Positions 26,532 through 36,346 are shown, counted from the stretch's first letter. The stretch: 64,000 nt of DNA from SpSt-398 sp033762195 (GCA_033762195.1 JANRLV010000058.1:1-64000); one strand, 5' to 3'. Translations and numbers: made by a program. The notes: a model not told the origin generated them from the sequence alone.

Positions 26532-26765
26532 ATGAGCAATTTTACCCCAGAAGATCTATTAATGTATTTGTACAAGGAAACGTCACCTGATCAATCAGCC
26601 GCTATTGACGAGGCATTAAAAAGCGATTGGACACTACGCGAAAAGCTGAATGTATTAAGGGCTTCGATGCAAAGACTGGATACCATTTCGGCATCCCCCC
26701 GCACTGAAGTCGTTTTAAACATCCTGAATTACGCTCGTCTTGTTGGCGCTGAAGAGGTGAAGTAA
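26532..26765 (+). CDS. Small anti-sigma-like N-terminal domain protein
   Basis: The 77-residue soluble protein (ATG at 26532; a TTG lies 6 bases upstream) has an LLMYLYKETSPDQSAAIDEAL segment resembling the N-terminal helices of Bacteroidota anti-sigma factors, here without a membrane helix or FecR domain. No sigma factor is adjacent. I cannot assign a function. It ends just before a strong terminator. Confidence 0.6.
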   Translation: MSNFTPEDLLMYLYKETSPDQSAAIDEALKSDWTLREKLNVLRASMQRLDTISASPRTEVVLNILNYARLVGAEEVK

Positions 26766-26791
26766 CAAATTCCTTCTATCCAATTTTTTCA

Positions 26792-26824
26792 AGCATCCGC
26801 CTGCGGCGGATGCTTTTTATTTTT
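26792..26824 (+). terminator. Rho-independent terminator
   Basis: AGCATCCGCC (26792-26801) pairs with GGCGGATGCT (26805-26814) around a 3-base loop and is followed by TTTTATTTTT. Confidence 0.85.
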
Positions 26825-26844
26825 ACCCATCGCCCAGCCCTGAT

Positions 26845-26852
26845 TAAATTGC
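26845..26852 (+). promoter_or_regulatory. -7-like element of nth
   Basis: TAAATTGC begins 11 bases before the nth ATG, directly after the terminator of the previous gene. The spacing matches that of gldA and predicts a very short or absent leader. Confidence 0.3.
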
Positions 26853-26855
26853 AGC

Positions 26856-27497
26856 ATGACCCGCAAAGAACGATTTCAATTCGTCATCGACTATTTCTCC
26901 ACGCATGTGCCCGAGGCCGAAACCGAATTGATCTATGACAACCCCTATCAATTACTCGTCGCCGTCATCCTTTCTGCCCAATGCACCGATAAACGGGTCA
27001 ACCTGACCACGCCCGCCTTATTTGAAGCTTATCCCGATCCACACACCCTTGCCGGAGCAAGTGTGGAAGAACTGTTTCCCTATATCCGAAGCATTTCCTA
27101 TCCAAATAATAAGACCAAACACCTGATCGGTATGGCCCAAAAATTAATGCAGGAATTCAACGGGCAGGTTCCCCTGACAGTTGATGATTTGGTCAAATTA
27201 CCTGGGGTCGGAAGAAAAACCGCCAATGTCATTACTTCCGTGATCGACAAACAACCCAATATGGCGGTGGATACCCATGTATTCCGTGTCAGCAGACGAA
27301 TCGGCCTCGTACCACAAACCGCATCCACCCCCCTGGCCGTAGAAAAAGAATTGATCAAACACATTCCCAAAGAACTCATTCATAAAGCCCACCATTGGCT
27401 TATTCTGCATGGGCGGTATGTATGCATTGCCCGCACACCCAGGTGTGAGCAGTGTGGATTGCAGTCGGCTTGCCGGTATTTTCAGGGAAGGAAGTGA
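26856..27497 (+). CDS. nth: Endonuclease III
   Basis: The 213-residue DNA glycosylase/AP lyase acts in base-excision repair of oxidised pyrimidines. The helix-hairpin-helix is LPGVGRKTANV (115-125), with catalytic Lys121. The catalytic Asp139 lies in VDTHVFRVSRR. The C-terminal iron-sulfur ligands have the expected C-x6-C-x2-C-x5-C spacing (Cys190, 197, 200, 206). The gene is followed immediately by heptamer array C. Confidence 0.96.
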   Translation: MTRKERFQFVIDYFSTHVPEAETELIYDNPYQLLVAVILSAQCTDKRVNLTTPALFEAYPDPHTLAGASVEELFPYIRSISYPNNKTKHLIGMAQKLMQEFNGQVPLTVDDLVKLPGVGRKTANVITSVIDKQPNMAVDTHVFRVSRRIGLVPQTASTPLAVEKELIKHIPKELIHKAHHWLILHGRYVCIARTPRCEQCGLQSACRYFQGRK

Positions 27498-27503
27498 TGG
27501 GGG

Positions 27504-27631
27504 GATGTTGGAGGACAGAGGACCGATGACAGTTGACGGATGACAGATGACTGTATTAGACGGACGGACCCCCGACTCCGGACCTCTGTCATCCGTCAAC
27601 TGTCCTCCGTCATCTGTCCTCCAACCTCCTC
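27504..27631. repeat. Heptamer-phased inverted repeat array C
   Basis: GATG or variants (GAGG, GTTG) recur every 7 bases at 27504, 27511, 27518, 27525, 27532, 27539 and 27546. The complementary CATC, CCTC or CAAC recur every 7 bases from 27583 to 27625. A GC-richer centre of about 30 bases separates them. The array begins 6 bases after the nth stop. A further C/T-rich stretch runs to about 27650. Confidence 0.82.
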
Positions 27632-27724
27632 TCTCCCCTCCTCCCCCCACGTAAAATCCCTTAGAAAATACGCTCATCGCGCACTTTTAGCACAATCCTT
27701 GCTAATAAGCCATGAATCGCTGCT

Positions 27725-29674
27725 ATGAACCTCCAACCGCTGAAAACCACAACCCGTATCCTGTTTTGCTGTGCCCTTATATTGGGTTGGCAAAATCTGT
27801 TTGCCCAATTACCTCCCCTTCAATGGGCGAATAAATACGGGGGTTCCACTGTTGATATTCCATTTGTTATAAAAATGACCAGTGATGGTGGCACCATCGT
27901 GGCGGGTTATACCGATTCAAAGGATGGTCATGTTACCAATCTGGCTTCCCGTGATTATTGGGACCTATGGGTCGCCAAACTCGACCGCTGTGGAAATATC
28001 GAATGGCAAAGGGCCTGGGGTGGTAGCGGCTATGAATCAGCCCGTGATATTGAACAAACCGCCGATGGCGGTTATATTGTTTTAGGGGAAACCAACTCCA
28101 CCGATGGCGGAGTAGTTGCCGGGTATGGAGGCACCAAAGATATCTGGCTCCTGAAACTTGATGCCACGGGCAACCTGCAATGGCAAAAAAGATATGGTGG
28201 CTCCGGTTTGGATATCGGTAACCACCTGCAAATACTGAATGATGGCTCTTTTCTCATTGCCGCTTCTTCCTCATCCAATAATGGAGACATCACCGGAAAC
28301 CATGGCACCGGAGGTTATACAGACGGGGTCATCATGCGCATCAATGCATCGGGAGGCATGGTATGGAGCAAATGTTTTGGTGGTACAAAAAATGAAGAAC
28401 TGCTCGACTTTGAGATCATCAATAACCGTATCTACCTGTCGGGATATGCCAACTCCACTGACGGAGATATTCCCCCCAGTCAGAAAAACTATGACGTATG
28501 GCTTCTGGCCATTGACCTCAACGGAAATAAAATTTACAGCAAAGTATACGGTGGTGCCCAAAATGATGTGGCCTATGCCATGAGTCTTGCTACCGATGGT
28601 TCTCTTACACTCGCAGGCTATACCACCTCGAATGACGGAGATGTAAGTGGCGCCAAAGGCAGTCAGGATTATTGGGTAGTGAATATTGGCACCAATGGCA
28701 CGCTTAACTGGCAAAAAGTATTAGGCGGTTCTGATGCAGAATATGCCAACGCCCTACTGACCGATACCGATGGTGGATACCTGATCGGCGGGATCTCTTA
28801 TTCCAACGATGGCGATGTAACAGGCGCACTTGGTGAGGGAGATTATTGGGTGGTAAAACTCGATGCCACCGGCAATATGCTTTGGACCGAGAACCGCGGT
28901 GGTACTACCAATGACCACCTTCGTTTTATGGTCTATAACCCTTTGCAGGATGAATATTATCTGGCGGGTGATTCCGATTCATACGATGGTGATTTCATCG
29001 ACGGTCAGGGCGAAACTGATTTTGCGGTGCTTAAATTCAAGAGACCTATGCGGGATACCACAGACTCCGTGGTGTGTAACCTCGCCAACTTTGTTTCTCC
29101 CCTCGACACTTTATTTGATGCCTGTGGATATGACTCCGTCTATTTGAGTTATCGTCCGGTATTACTAACCAGTCCTTTTGAATTATTGAAAAAAAGAGAT
29201 ACCATTTTCGCCGGAGAATCCATCACCCTTCCTTCTGCCGGAAATGGGACCATCAGCTGGGATCCAAACCCCACCCTCAGTTGTACTACTTGTCCAAACC
29301 CGATAGCCACCCCCACAGTAACCACGGTTTACCGTGCAAATAATTCACTGGCACAGGATTGTAGCGTAAGCGATCAGTTCACGGTGGTGGTACTCAACGA
29401 GGCGGTTGTGCATATTCCTACAGCGTTTACACCCAATGGAGATGGGAAGAATGATTTCTTTGGCCCCATCGGTAAAGTACCCGAAGGCTACTCGATGCAG
29501 GTCTATAATCGAAATGGAGAACTGGTTTTCAAAAGCCAGTCATTATACGACCGCTGGGATGGCGTGTTTCGTGGGAAGCCCCAACCCGTTGGCGTATTTA
29601 TCTATTATGTAAAATACCTGGACCTGCAGAATAAGATGCACCAGGAAAAAGGAACCCTGGTATTGATCCGATAA
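27725..29674 (+). CDS. Secreted seven-repeat beta-propeller with type B T9SS sorting domain
   Basis: The 649-residue protein has a signal peptide (about residues 1-27, ending LFAQ). Seven repeats of about 55-60 residues follow, each with a GG(S/T/A) turn, a TxDGG turn, an S-x-DGD loop and a D-WVxKLD strand. They fit a seven-bladed propeller. The C-terminal 90 residues (FTPNGDGKNDFF through YYVKY and GTLVLIR) form a gliding-motility-associated CHU_C domain, the type B sorting signal for the type IX system. It should be exported and released or attached at the surface. The downstream DUF1800 gene follows by 24 bases. Confidence 0.85.
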   Translation: MNLQPLKTTTRILFCCALILGWQNLFAQLPPLQWANKYGGSTVDIPFVIKMTSDGGTIVAGYTDSKDGHVTNLASRDYWDLWVAKLDRCGNIEWQRAWGGSGYESARDIEQTADGGYIVLGETNSTDGGVVAGYGGTKDIWLLKLDATGNLQWQKRYGGSGLDIGNHLQILNDGSFLIAASSSSNNGDITGNHGTGGYTDGVIMRINASGGMVWSKCFGGTKNEELLDFEIINNRIYLSGYANSTDGDIPPSQKNYDVWLLAIDLNGNKIYSKVYGGAQNDVAYAMSLATDGSLTLAGYTTSNDGDVSGAKGSQDYWVVNIGTNGTLNWQKVLGGSDAEYANALLTDTDGGYLIGGISYSNDGDVTGALGEGDYWVVKLDATGNMLWTENRGGTTNDHLRFMVYNPLQDEYYLAGDSDSYDGDFIDGQGETDFAVLKFKRPMRDTTDSVVCNLANFVSPLDTLFDACGYDSVYLSYRPVLLTSPFELLKKRDTIFAGESITLPSAGNGTISWDPNPTLSCTTCPNPIATPTVTTVYRANNSLAQDCSVSDQFTVVVLNEAVVHIPTAFTPNGDGKNDFFGPIGKVPEGYSMQVYNRNGELVFKSQSLYDRWDGVFRGKPQPVGVFIYYVKYLDLQNKMHQEKGTLVLIR

Positions 29675-29698
29675 CACATCAAAGGAAAAACTAACCAC

Positions 29699-31336
29699 AT
29701 GGACAGAAGAGCATTTCTCACCGCGGCACGCAAAAAGGTAAGCACCAAAAAGGAACCGGTCCGTTCATTCGAGGAACGCGTGGACAGTGACCTGACGCCT
29801 TATGCGGGTGCCTGGACCAGACAGGAAGTGGCCCACCTGCTTAAACGCACCATGTTTGGTGCGACCAAAGCGGATATCGACCATTTCCTGACGCTTACGC
29901 CCAGTCAGGCTATCGATGAACTGCTGAATAATATTCCGGTGGTATCCCCTCCGGTCCGTGATTATGGGTTGATTGCCGATGACGACGGTGTATTGCATGA
30001 TGATGTAGGCGTGCCTCAGGGCCAGACCTGGGTAAATGATTTCAATACCACAAGTTTTTCTGAGATACGTGGTTCGATCAACCGCCTCCGTGTGGAAAGC
30101 CTGCGCAAATGGTGGTCGGGTCTCATCATCAACCAGAACAGAAGTATCTGGGAAAAGATGGTCCTTTTCTGGCATCACCATTTCTCGGTGCAGGTAGAGG
30201 AAGTAGACAATGCCACCATGATGTGGAGACACCACAACCTCCTTCGAAGCAATGCCCTGGGCAATGTAAAACAACTGGTAAAGGATGTGACCATTGATCC
30301 GGCCATGTTGATCCACCTGAATGGTTATCTCAATACCCGTCTCGCTCCCGATGAGAACTATGCACGCGAATTACAGGAACTCTTTAGTGTTGGAAAAGGG
30401 CCTGGTTCGGAATATACAGAGAACGATGTGATCGCGGCAGCCCGGGTGCTGACCGGATGGCGGATCAATAGCAATACATATACCTCGTATCTGGATGCCA
30501 GCAGCCATGATACAGGCTCCAAGTCCTTCTCTGCCTTTTACAATAACACTACTATTTCCAATACAGGCGAAACAGAAGTGGACGCTTTGGTGGATATGAT
30601 CTTCAATACAACCGAATCGGCGCGTTTTATTTGCCGTAAACTTTATACCTGGTTTGTATACTACCAGATCGATGAGCAGACTGAAACAGATGTGATCGAA
30701 CCCCTGGCCCAATTGCTGATTTCCAGCAACTATGAGGTAAAACCCGTTTTATCTGCCCTGTTGAAGAGCGAACATTTCTTTGACCCGCTCAACCAGGCTT
30801 GTTATATCAAGAGCCCGCTGGATATGATCGCCGGTACGCTTCGCGAATTCAGCGTGCCCTTCCCGGTATATACCAACTATGCAACAGGCTATCCCCTGTT
30901 CTATTCGATCTATCAGCGTGCCGCTGAAATGCAGCAGACCCTGTTTCAACCACCGGATGTTTCGGGCTGGCAGGCCTATTATCAGGATCCCATGTATTAC
31001 GAGATCTGGGTAAACAGTAACTCGCTGCCCAAACGGGCCGACTTTACCGATGCCCTGGTAGCGGATGATGTGATCGATTGCCGGGCATTTGCGGCTTATT
31101 CTTCGAACCCCGCCGATCCCAATCAATTGATCGATGATATCACGGCCTTGTTATTACGGTATCCCTTATCGGCCAATTCAAAGACCTATGTAAAGAATAA
31201 TTTTCTGATCAATAATTCAGGCAATGATGCTACCTGGACCAATGCCTGGAACAGCAATAATAACGCGGTCATCAATCCGGCATTAAAAGATATGTTCCGT
31301 TTTCTGATGAACCTGCCTGAATTTCATTTAATCTGA
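29699..31336 (+). CDS. DUF1800 family protein
   Basis: The 545-residue protein matches DUF1800 by its LLKRTMFGAT, FWHHHFSV and NYARELQELFSVG segments. The N-terminus has a twin-arginine-like MDRRAFLTAARKK start but no hydrophobic stretch after it, so a working Tat signal is doubtful. DUF1800 proteins are found next to DUF1501 proteins across many phyla and their biochemical role is unknown. Here the pair is kept, 43 bases apart, and follows a T9SS propeller protein. Confidence 0.85.
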   Translation: MDRRAFLTAARKKVSTKKEPVRSFEERVDSDLTPYAGAWTRQEVAHLLKRTMFGATKADIDHFLTLTPSQAIDELLNNIPVVSPPVRDYGLIADDDGVLHDDVGVPQGQTWVNDFNTTSFSEIRGSINRLRVESLRKWWSGLIINQNRSIWEKMVLFWHHHFSVQVEEVDNATMMWRHHNLLRSNALGNVKQLVKDVTIDPAMLIHLNGYLNTRLAPDENYARELQELFSVGKGPGSEYTENDVIAAARVLTGWRINSNTYTSYLDASSHDTGSKSFSAFYNNTTISNTGETEVDALVDMIFNTTESARFICRKLYTWFVYYQIDEQTETDVIEPLAQLLISSNYEVKPVLSALLKSEHFFDPLNQACYIKSPLDMIAGTLREFSVPFPVYTNYATGYPLFYSIYQRAAEMQQTLFQPPDVSGWQAYYQDPMYYEIWVNSNSLPKRADFTDALVADDVIDCRAFAAYSSNPADPNQLIDDITALLLRYPLSANSKTYVKNNFLINNSGNDATWTNAWNSNNNAVINPALKDMFRFLMNLPEFHLI

Positions 31337-31379
31337 TAAAGCCCCATAACCCTATTTAAAAAACCGAAAGAGTCAGCCC

Positions 31380-32990
31380 ATGAACCGTAGAAACTTCCTG
31401 AGAAATAGTGTCCCGGCAGCCGTTACACTCCCCACGTTCCTGAACGGGTTTTCCTTTACCGCTTTTGGATCGGCGGCGGATAATTCCCTTTCCCGGTTAT
31501 TGGGTGGCGAGGCCGCCAACGACCATGTATTGGTATTGATCCAACTGGCCGGAGGTAATGATGGCATCAACATGGTGATCCCATTGGATGTCTACGCAAA
31601 CTATTATAATGCACGGACCAATATCGCCATCCCCCAAAGTAAAGTGCTGCGGTTGGATGGAACCGATCGCTCGGGTTTGCACCCGGCAATGACCGATCTG
31701 CAGAATATGTTCAACGATGGCAAACTCAACGTGGTGCAGTCTGTAGGATATGAAAACCAGGATTTCTCGCATTTCCGTTCAACCGATATCTGGATGAGTG
31801 GAGATGCCACCCGCAACCGGTTAGACCGTGTAAAGACCGGTTGGCTGGGGCGTTATTTGGAAAATGAATATCCCGGCTATCCCGATGCCTATCCCAATAC
31901 CGATATGCCCGATCCGCTGGCGATCCAGATCAGCAACGTGCCTACCTTAAAGGTGCAAGGGCCGATCCTTTCCATGGGATTAAGCATTACCGATCCGGAG
32001 AAACTCTACACCTTTGTCAATCCCTTTAGTGATTATCCCCTGACAGCACCCGCCGCGAATAAAGAACTGCGGTATGTAAGGATCATCTCGGAAAAAACAA
32101 AGATCTACTCGGATATCATCCGCGCCGCTTATCAAAGGGCCAATAACCTGGCTACTTATCCAGATAACAGTCTTGCCCACCAGTTGCAGATCGTTGCCCG
32201 GTTGATCAAAGGTGGATTGAAAACCAAAGTCTATACCGTCTCCATCGGCGGATTTGATACACATAAAAAACAGGTTAACGCGAGTGATACCACAACCGGT
32301 AATCACGCCAACCTGATGAAGCAGATATCGACCGGCATCAGCGCCTTTCAACGTGACCTTGAACTGATGGGAGAAGATGACCGTGTAATGGGAATGACCT
32401 TCTCTGAATTTGGTCGCCGGATAAAATCAAATGCAAGCCTGGGCACAGACCATGGTGCCGCTGCCCCACTATTCCTCTTTGGTAAACACGTGAAAAAAGG
32501 AGTGTTGGGAAACAGCCCCGACATCCCTTCGGATATCCAGGTAGTGAATAATATCCCTTATCAATATGATTTCAGGAGTGTATATGCATCCGTGCTGGAA
32601 AGATGGTTCTGTGTACAACAACCATTGATCGATTCCATCCTGCTGAGAAATTATCAGTCACTTCCGCTGATCAAAGGTGGACCTTGCGGACTCCCGGATG
32701 ATATTGATGATACCAATAACCAATCAAACAACCTGATCCTGAAACTCTGGCCAAATCCATATACGGTTAATGCCACCCTACAGTTCTCTACTGAAGGCGG
32801 ACATACCCTTATCCAGCAAATGAATGCACTGGGACAGGTGGTGCGGGTACATACCAACCAGGATTATGCAGCGGGTACGTATAATGTGGATATTTATGGA
32901 GATGGTTTGCCGGCAGGTGTGTACTTCATCCGCTTGCAGAATAAATCACTGCAGAAAGTGATCAGTGTAGTGAAGACCTCGCAGGATTAG
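31380..32990 (+). CDS. DUF1501 protein with Tat-like signal and T9SS type A sorting tail
   Basis: The 536-residue protein starts with a plausible Tat signal (RRNFLR followed by a hydrophobic stretch to about residue 33). A DUF1501 (sulfatase-like fold) domain follows, with IQLAGGNDGINMV near residue 56 and EFGRRIKSN. The last 80 residues (LKLWPNPYTVNATLQF, then a GVYFIRLQ strand and KVISVVK) form a type A T9SS sorting domain. Exit by Tat followed by T9SS would be unusual. It is the last gene of the group and ends at a hairpin shared with the convergent korA. Confidence 0.85.
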   Translation: MNRRNFLRNSVPAAVTLPTFLNGFSFTAFGSAADNSLSRLLGGEAANDHVLVLIQLAGGNDGINMVIPLDVYANYYNARTNIAIPQSKVLRLDGTDRSGLHPAMTDLQNMFNDGKLNVVQSVGYENQDFSHFRSTDIWMSGDATRNRLDRVKTGWLGRYLENEYPGYPDAYPNTDMPDPLAIQISNVPTLKVQGPILSMGLSITDPEKLYTFVNPFSDYPLTAPAANKELRYVRIISEKTKIYSDIIRAAYQRANNLATYPDNSLAHQLQIVARLIKGGLKTKVYTVSIGGFDTHKKQVNASDTTTGNHANLMKQISTGISAFQRDLELMGEDDRVMGMTFSEFGRRIKSNASLGTDHGAAAPLFLFGKHVKKGVLGNSPDIPSDIQVVNNIPYQYDFRSVYASVLERWFCVQQPLIDSILLRNYQSLPLIKGGPCGLPDDIDDTNNQSNNLILKLWPNPYTVNATLQFSTEGGHTLIQQMNALGQVVRVHTNQDYAAGTYNVDIYGDGLPAGVYFIRLQNKSLQKVISVVKTSQD

Positions 32991-33011
32991 GAAATAAGAA
33001 CTGAGAAATAA

Positions 33012-33078
33012 TAAAAATAAAATAAGGAATCAGGAAGTGGGGTAAGTATCTCCAGCGTCCTGATTCCTTATTTTTATT
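33012..33078. terminator. Bidirectional hairpin between DUF1501 gene and korA
   Basis: AATAAGGAATCAGGA (33021-33035) pairs perfectly with 33058-33072 over 15 bp. A/T-rich flanks extend the pairing on both sides and provide U-runs in either direction. Confidence 0.75.
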
Positions 33079-33094
33079 CTCTTATTCCTTGTTT

Positions 33095-34939
33095 TTACAA
33101 GTACTTCCGTATTTCCTCCACCAATTCCGCCTTCATGATCGGCACACCGGTGATCTTATTATATCCAACCGCATCTATCAGAAATACATCGCGGATGATC
33201 TTGATGAGTTGTCCGTTGTTGATCTCAGGGATCAGCACCTTGTCATAATTCTTAAGAATATCGCCCAGGTTTCTGGGAAAGGGCCGTACATACCGCAGGT
33301 GGGCATGCGCCACGGCATGGCCTTCATCCACCAGTTCAGAAACGGCGGTCTTGATCGCTCCATAGGTAGAACCCCAACCCAAAACCAACACTTTTCCTTT
33401 TGAAGGTCCATTGTCGATCTTTTGTTCGGGGATATAGTCAGCGAGCATGTCTACTTTGGCCTGACGGGTCTTCACCATATGCTGGTGGTTGTCGGGGTCA
33501 TAACTCACATTACCCGTAATATCTTGTTTTTCGAGTCCGCCGATCCGGTGTTCCAGACCCGGTGTACCCGGAATGGCCCAGGGGCGTGTCAGTTTCTCAT
33601 CCCGTTTGTAGGGTTGATACTTGATCTCGCCTTCATCCAATCCGGTTTTGAATTTTACCGTGATCGTTGGCAGATCAGCGCTTACCGGGAACTTCCAGGG
33701 CTCTGCACCATTCGCGATATAACCATCACTCAGCAACATCACCGGTGTCATGTGCTGAACAGAAAGACGGGCTGCTTCATAAGCAACTTCAAAACAATCG
33801 GCAGGTGTGGAGGCAGAGATGATCGGCATGGGACATTCACCATTCCGGCCATAATAAGCCTGCATCAGGTCACTCTGCTCGGTCTTTGTAGGCAAACCGG
33901 TCGAAGGTCCACCCCTTTGAATATTCACGATCACCAGGGGAATCTCCAGCATAACAGCCAATCCGATGGCTTCGCCTTTCAAAGCAATACCGGGACCCGA
34001 AGAGGTTGTCACGGCCAGGCTTCCTCCATAACTGGCACCAATGGCCGAAGCGATCGCGGCGATCTCATCTTCTGCCTGAAAAGTGCGTACCCCAAAATTC
34101 TTATGTTTCGAAAGTTCGTGTAAGATATCGGAGGCCGGTGTAATCGGATAAGATCCGAGGAAAAGAGGCAGTCCACTTTTCTGGGCAGCGGCTACAAGAC
34201 CATATGACAAAGCCTGGTTCCCCATCACCGAACGATAGGTACCTGATTCCATCTTGGCCTTCTCCACACGGTAGGTGGTGGTAAATGTCTCGGTGGTATC
34301 ACCGTAATTATATCCGGCACGTAATACTTTGATGTTGCTGTCCAGGATATCTGGTTTCTTACCAAATTTTTCCGTCAGGAATTGTTCCGTGTTCTCCAGG
34401 GAGCGTCCGTACATCCAATACAAAAACCCGAGCACGAACATATTCTTGGCCCGGTCCTTTTCCTTCATCCCCATGGTCATTTCACTCAGGGACTCGCGGG
34501 TCAATTTGGTCACATCGATCTTGATGACCTCATAATTCCCCAGGCTGCCATCTTCCAATGGGTTTACCCCATCCGGATAGTTCGCCAGGCGCAGGTTCTT
34601 GGTATCAAAGCCATCAGTATTGGCGATGATCTTTCCCCCCTTTTTTAAAACAGCCAGATTTGTTTTGAGTGCAGCGGCATTCATGGCCACCAGCACATCG
34701 CACATATCACCAGGGGTGAACACGGGTTTACTGGAAAAACGCAATTGGAAACCACTCACACCAGGGATCGTTCCCTGTGGGGCGCGGATTTCCGCAGGGA
34801 AATCCGGAAAGGTTGCCAAATCGATACCTAAGAGGGCTGTATTGTTGGTAAATTGACTGCCGGTAAGCTGCATTCCATCACCACTGTCTCCTGCAAACTT
34901 GATCACCACATCTTCTACCACCTGAACTTGTCTGGCCAT
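33095..34939 (-). CDS. korA: 2-oxoacid:acceptor oxidoreductase, fused gamma-alpha subunit (KorA type)
   Basis: The 614-residue protein joins an N-terminal gamma domain (FAGDSGDGMQLTG near residue 15) to the alpha (pyrimidine-binding) domain (about residues 230 to the end). This is the KorA layout of 2-oxoglutarate or related 2-oxoacid ferredoxin oxidoreductases. It decarboxylates a 2-oxoacid to acyl-CoA while reducing ferredoxin. It needs a beta subunit (KorB), and none lies downstream or upstream in this window. Upstream on the same strand is serS after a 116-base gap. Confidence 0.9.
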   Translation of the reverse strand: MARQVQVVEDVVIKFAGDSGDGMQLTGSQFTNNTALLGIDLATFPDFPAEIRAPQGTIPGVSGFQLRFSSKPVFTPGDMCDVLVAMNAAALKTNLAVLKKGGKIIANTDGFDTKNLRLANYPDGVNPLEDGSLGNYEVIKIDVTKLTRESLSEMTMGMKEKDRAKNMFVLGFLYWMYGRSLENTEQFLTEKFGKKPDILDSNIKVLRAGYNYGDTTETFTTTYRVEKAKMESGTYRSVMGNQALSYGLVAAAQKSGLPLFLGSYPITPASDILHELSKHKNFGVRTFQAEDEIAAIASAIGASYGGSLAVTTSSGPGIALKGEAIGLAVMLEIPLVIVNIQRGGPSTGLPTKTEQSDLMQAYYGRNGECPMPIISASTPADCFEVAYEAARLSVQHMTPVMLLSDGYIANGAEPWKFPVSADLPTITVKFKTGLDEGEIKYQPYKRDEKLTRPWAIPGTPGLEHRIGGLEKQDITGNVSYDPDNHQHMVKTRQAKVDMLADYIPEQKIDNGPSKGKVLVLGWGSTYGAIKTAVSELVDEGHAVAHAHLRYVRPFPRNLGDILKNYDKVLIPEINNGQLIKIIRDVFLIDAVGYNKITGVPIMKAELVEEIRKYL

Positions 34940-35055
34940 ATCGGTTAAACTTCTGTTTTTTGATTTTTAAGCAATCGAATAATCCGCATATTTAGTAAAA
35001 TTCGTGCAAATTGAAGATGATTCCCTGCACAAATTTCGCTGACTTCTTTTTGTTC

Positions 35056-36330
35056 CTACCTGGTTATGGCTGGTTTCCCAAAATAGGGATGCAGCACGGC
35101 CGGTAATGAAATGGCGTCCGGCCCCTGGTTATTCTCCAGTAAACAGGCCACGATCCGGGGCAGGGCCAGGGAACTTCCATTGAGTGAATGGGCCATTTGG
35201 GTCTTTCCGTTTCCATCCTTGAAACGGATCTTCATCCGGTTGGTCTGAAAGGACTCGAAATTGCTCACCGAACTCACTTCCAGCCATTTCCCCTGGGCTG
35301 CGCTATATACCTCAAAGTCATAGGTCAAAGCCGAGGCAAAACTCATATCCCCGCCGCAAAGTTTCAGGATGCGGTAAGGGAGTTCGAGGGTGTTCAATAA
35401 CCGCTCCACATGCTCGACCATCTGTTCCAAAACGGCATAACTCGTATCGGGGTGCACCAGTTGAACGATCTCCACCTTGTCAAACTGGTGGACCCTGTTC
35501 AGCCCCCGTACATCGGAACCAAAGCTACCCGCTTCCCTACGGAAACAGGGGGAATAAGCGGTCATGCGTATCGGTAGGTCTGCTTCTTTCAGTATCTCGC
35601 CGCGGTAAATATTGGTCACCGGTACCTCGGCCGTAGGGATCATGTAAAAATTATCGGCGGGCATATAATACATCTGCCCTTCCTTATCCGGCAATTGCCC
35701 GGTACCATAGGCGGTATCCTGGTTTACCATCAACGGGGGCAGGTATTCGGTATAGCCTGCGGTTGTATTAAAATCAAGGAAATAAGAGATCAACGCCCTT
35801 TCCAGTTTGGCCCCCTGGCCTTTAAATAGGGGGAAACCACTCCCGGTAATCTTGGCCCCGGTTTCAAAATCAACAATATCGTACTGCTTGATCAACTCCC
35901 AATGGGGCAGCGCACCGGCAGGCAACTCCGGTTTTTTGCCACCTTCCCGAACCGTGATATTGTCGGCGGCAGAATGACCGGCCTGCACTTTTTCCGAAGG
36001 GAGATTGGGCAATTTGACCAGTTCGGTCTCCAGCGTCTTTTCTACCTGGGCCAGTTGCTCAGACAAAGGCTGTAGCACCGCCTTGAGGTCGGCCACTTCT
36101 TTTTTCTTTCCTTCCGCCTCTTCTTTTTGGCCTTTGCCCATCAGCATTCCGATCTCTTTCGAAGCGGCATTTACCCGGGCCTGGGTGGTGTCAAATTCCA
36201 ACTGGAGTTTCTTCCGCTCCTCATCCAGGCGCAATACTTCGTCAACCACGGACAGCTCCTTGAAATTCTTTATCGTAAGACGTTCTTTGACCAGGGCTGT
36301 TTGCTGACGTATAAAAGGAACCTGTAACAT
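35056..36330 (-). CDS. serS: Seryl-tRNA synthetase
   Basis: The ATG at 36330 gives a 424-residue class II synthetase with the N-terminal coiled-coil arm that grips tRNA-Ser (about residues 30-105) and the catalytic domain. Class II motif 2 (PCFRREAGS) and motif 3 (the QMAHSLNGSSLALPRIVACLLENN region, about residues 380-403) are visible. It charges tRNA-Ser with serine. An upstream in-frame codon would add 20 residues, but the TAnnTTTG promoter element lies within that stretch, so it is rejected. Confidence 0.96.
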   Translation of the reverse strand: MLQVPFIRQQTALVKERLTIKNFKELSVVDEVLRLDEERKKLQLEFDTTQARVNAASKEIGMLMGKGQKEEAEGKKKEVADLKAVLQPLSEQLAQVEKTLETELVKLPNLPSEKVQAGHSAADNITVREGGKKPELPAGALPHWELIKQYDIVDFETGAKITGSGFPLFKGQGAKLERALISYFLDFNTTAGYTEYLPPLMVNQDTAYGTGQLPDKEGQMYYMPADNFYMIPTAEVPVTNIYRGEILKEADLPIRMTAYSPCFRREAGSFGSDVRGLNRVHQFDKVEIVQLVHPDTSYAVLEQMVEHVERLLNTLELPYRILKLCGGDMSFASALTYDFEVYSAAQGKWLEVSSVSNFESFQTNRMKIRFKDGNGKTQMAHSLNGSSLALPRIVACLLENNQGPDAISLPAVLHPYFGKPAITR

Positions 36331-36346
36331 GGAGCGAAAATTTGCG

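Noticed and set aside
29699..29760. Tat signal on the DUF1800 protein
   Set aside because: The twin arginines are present but no hydrophobic core follows, so a functional Tat signal is not supported.
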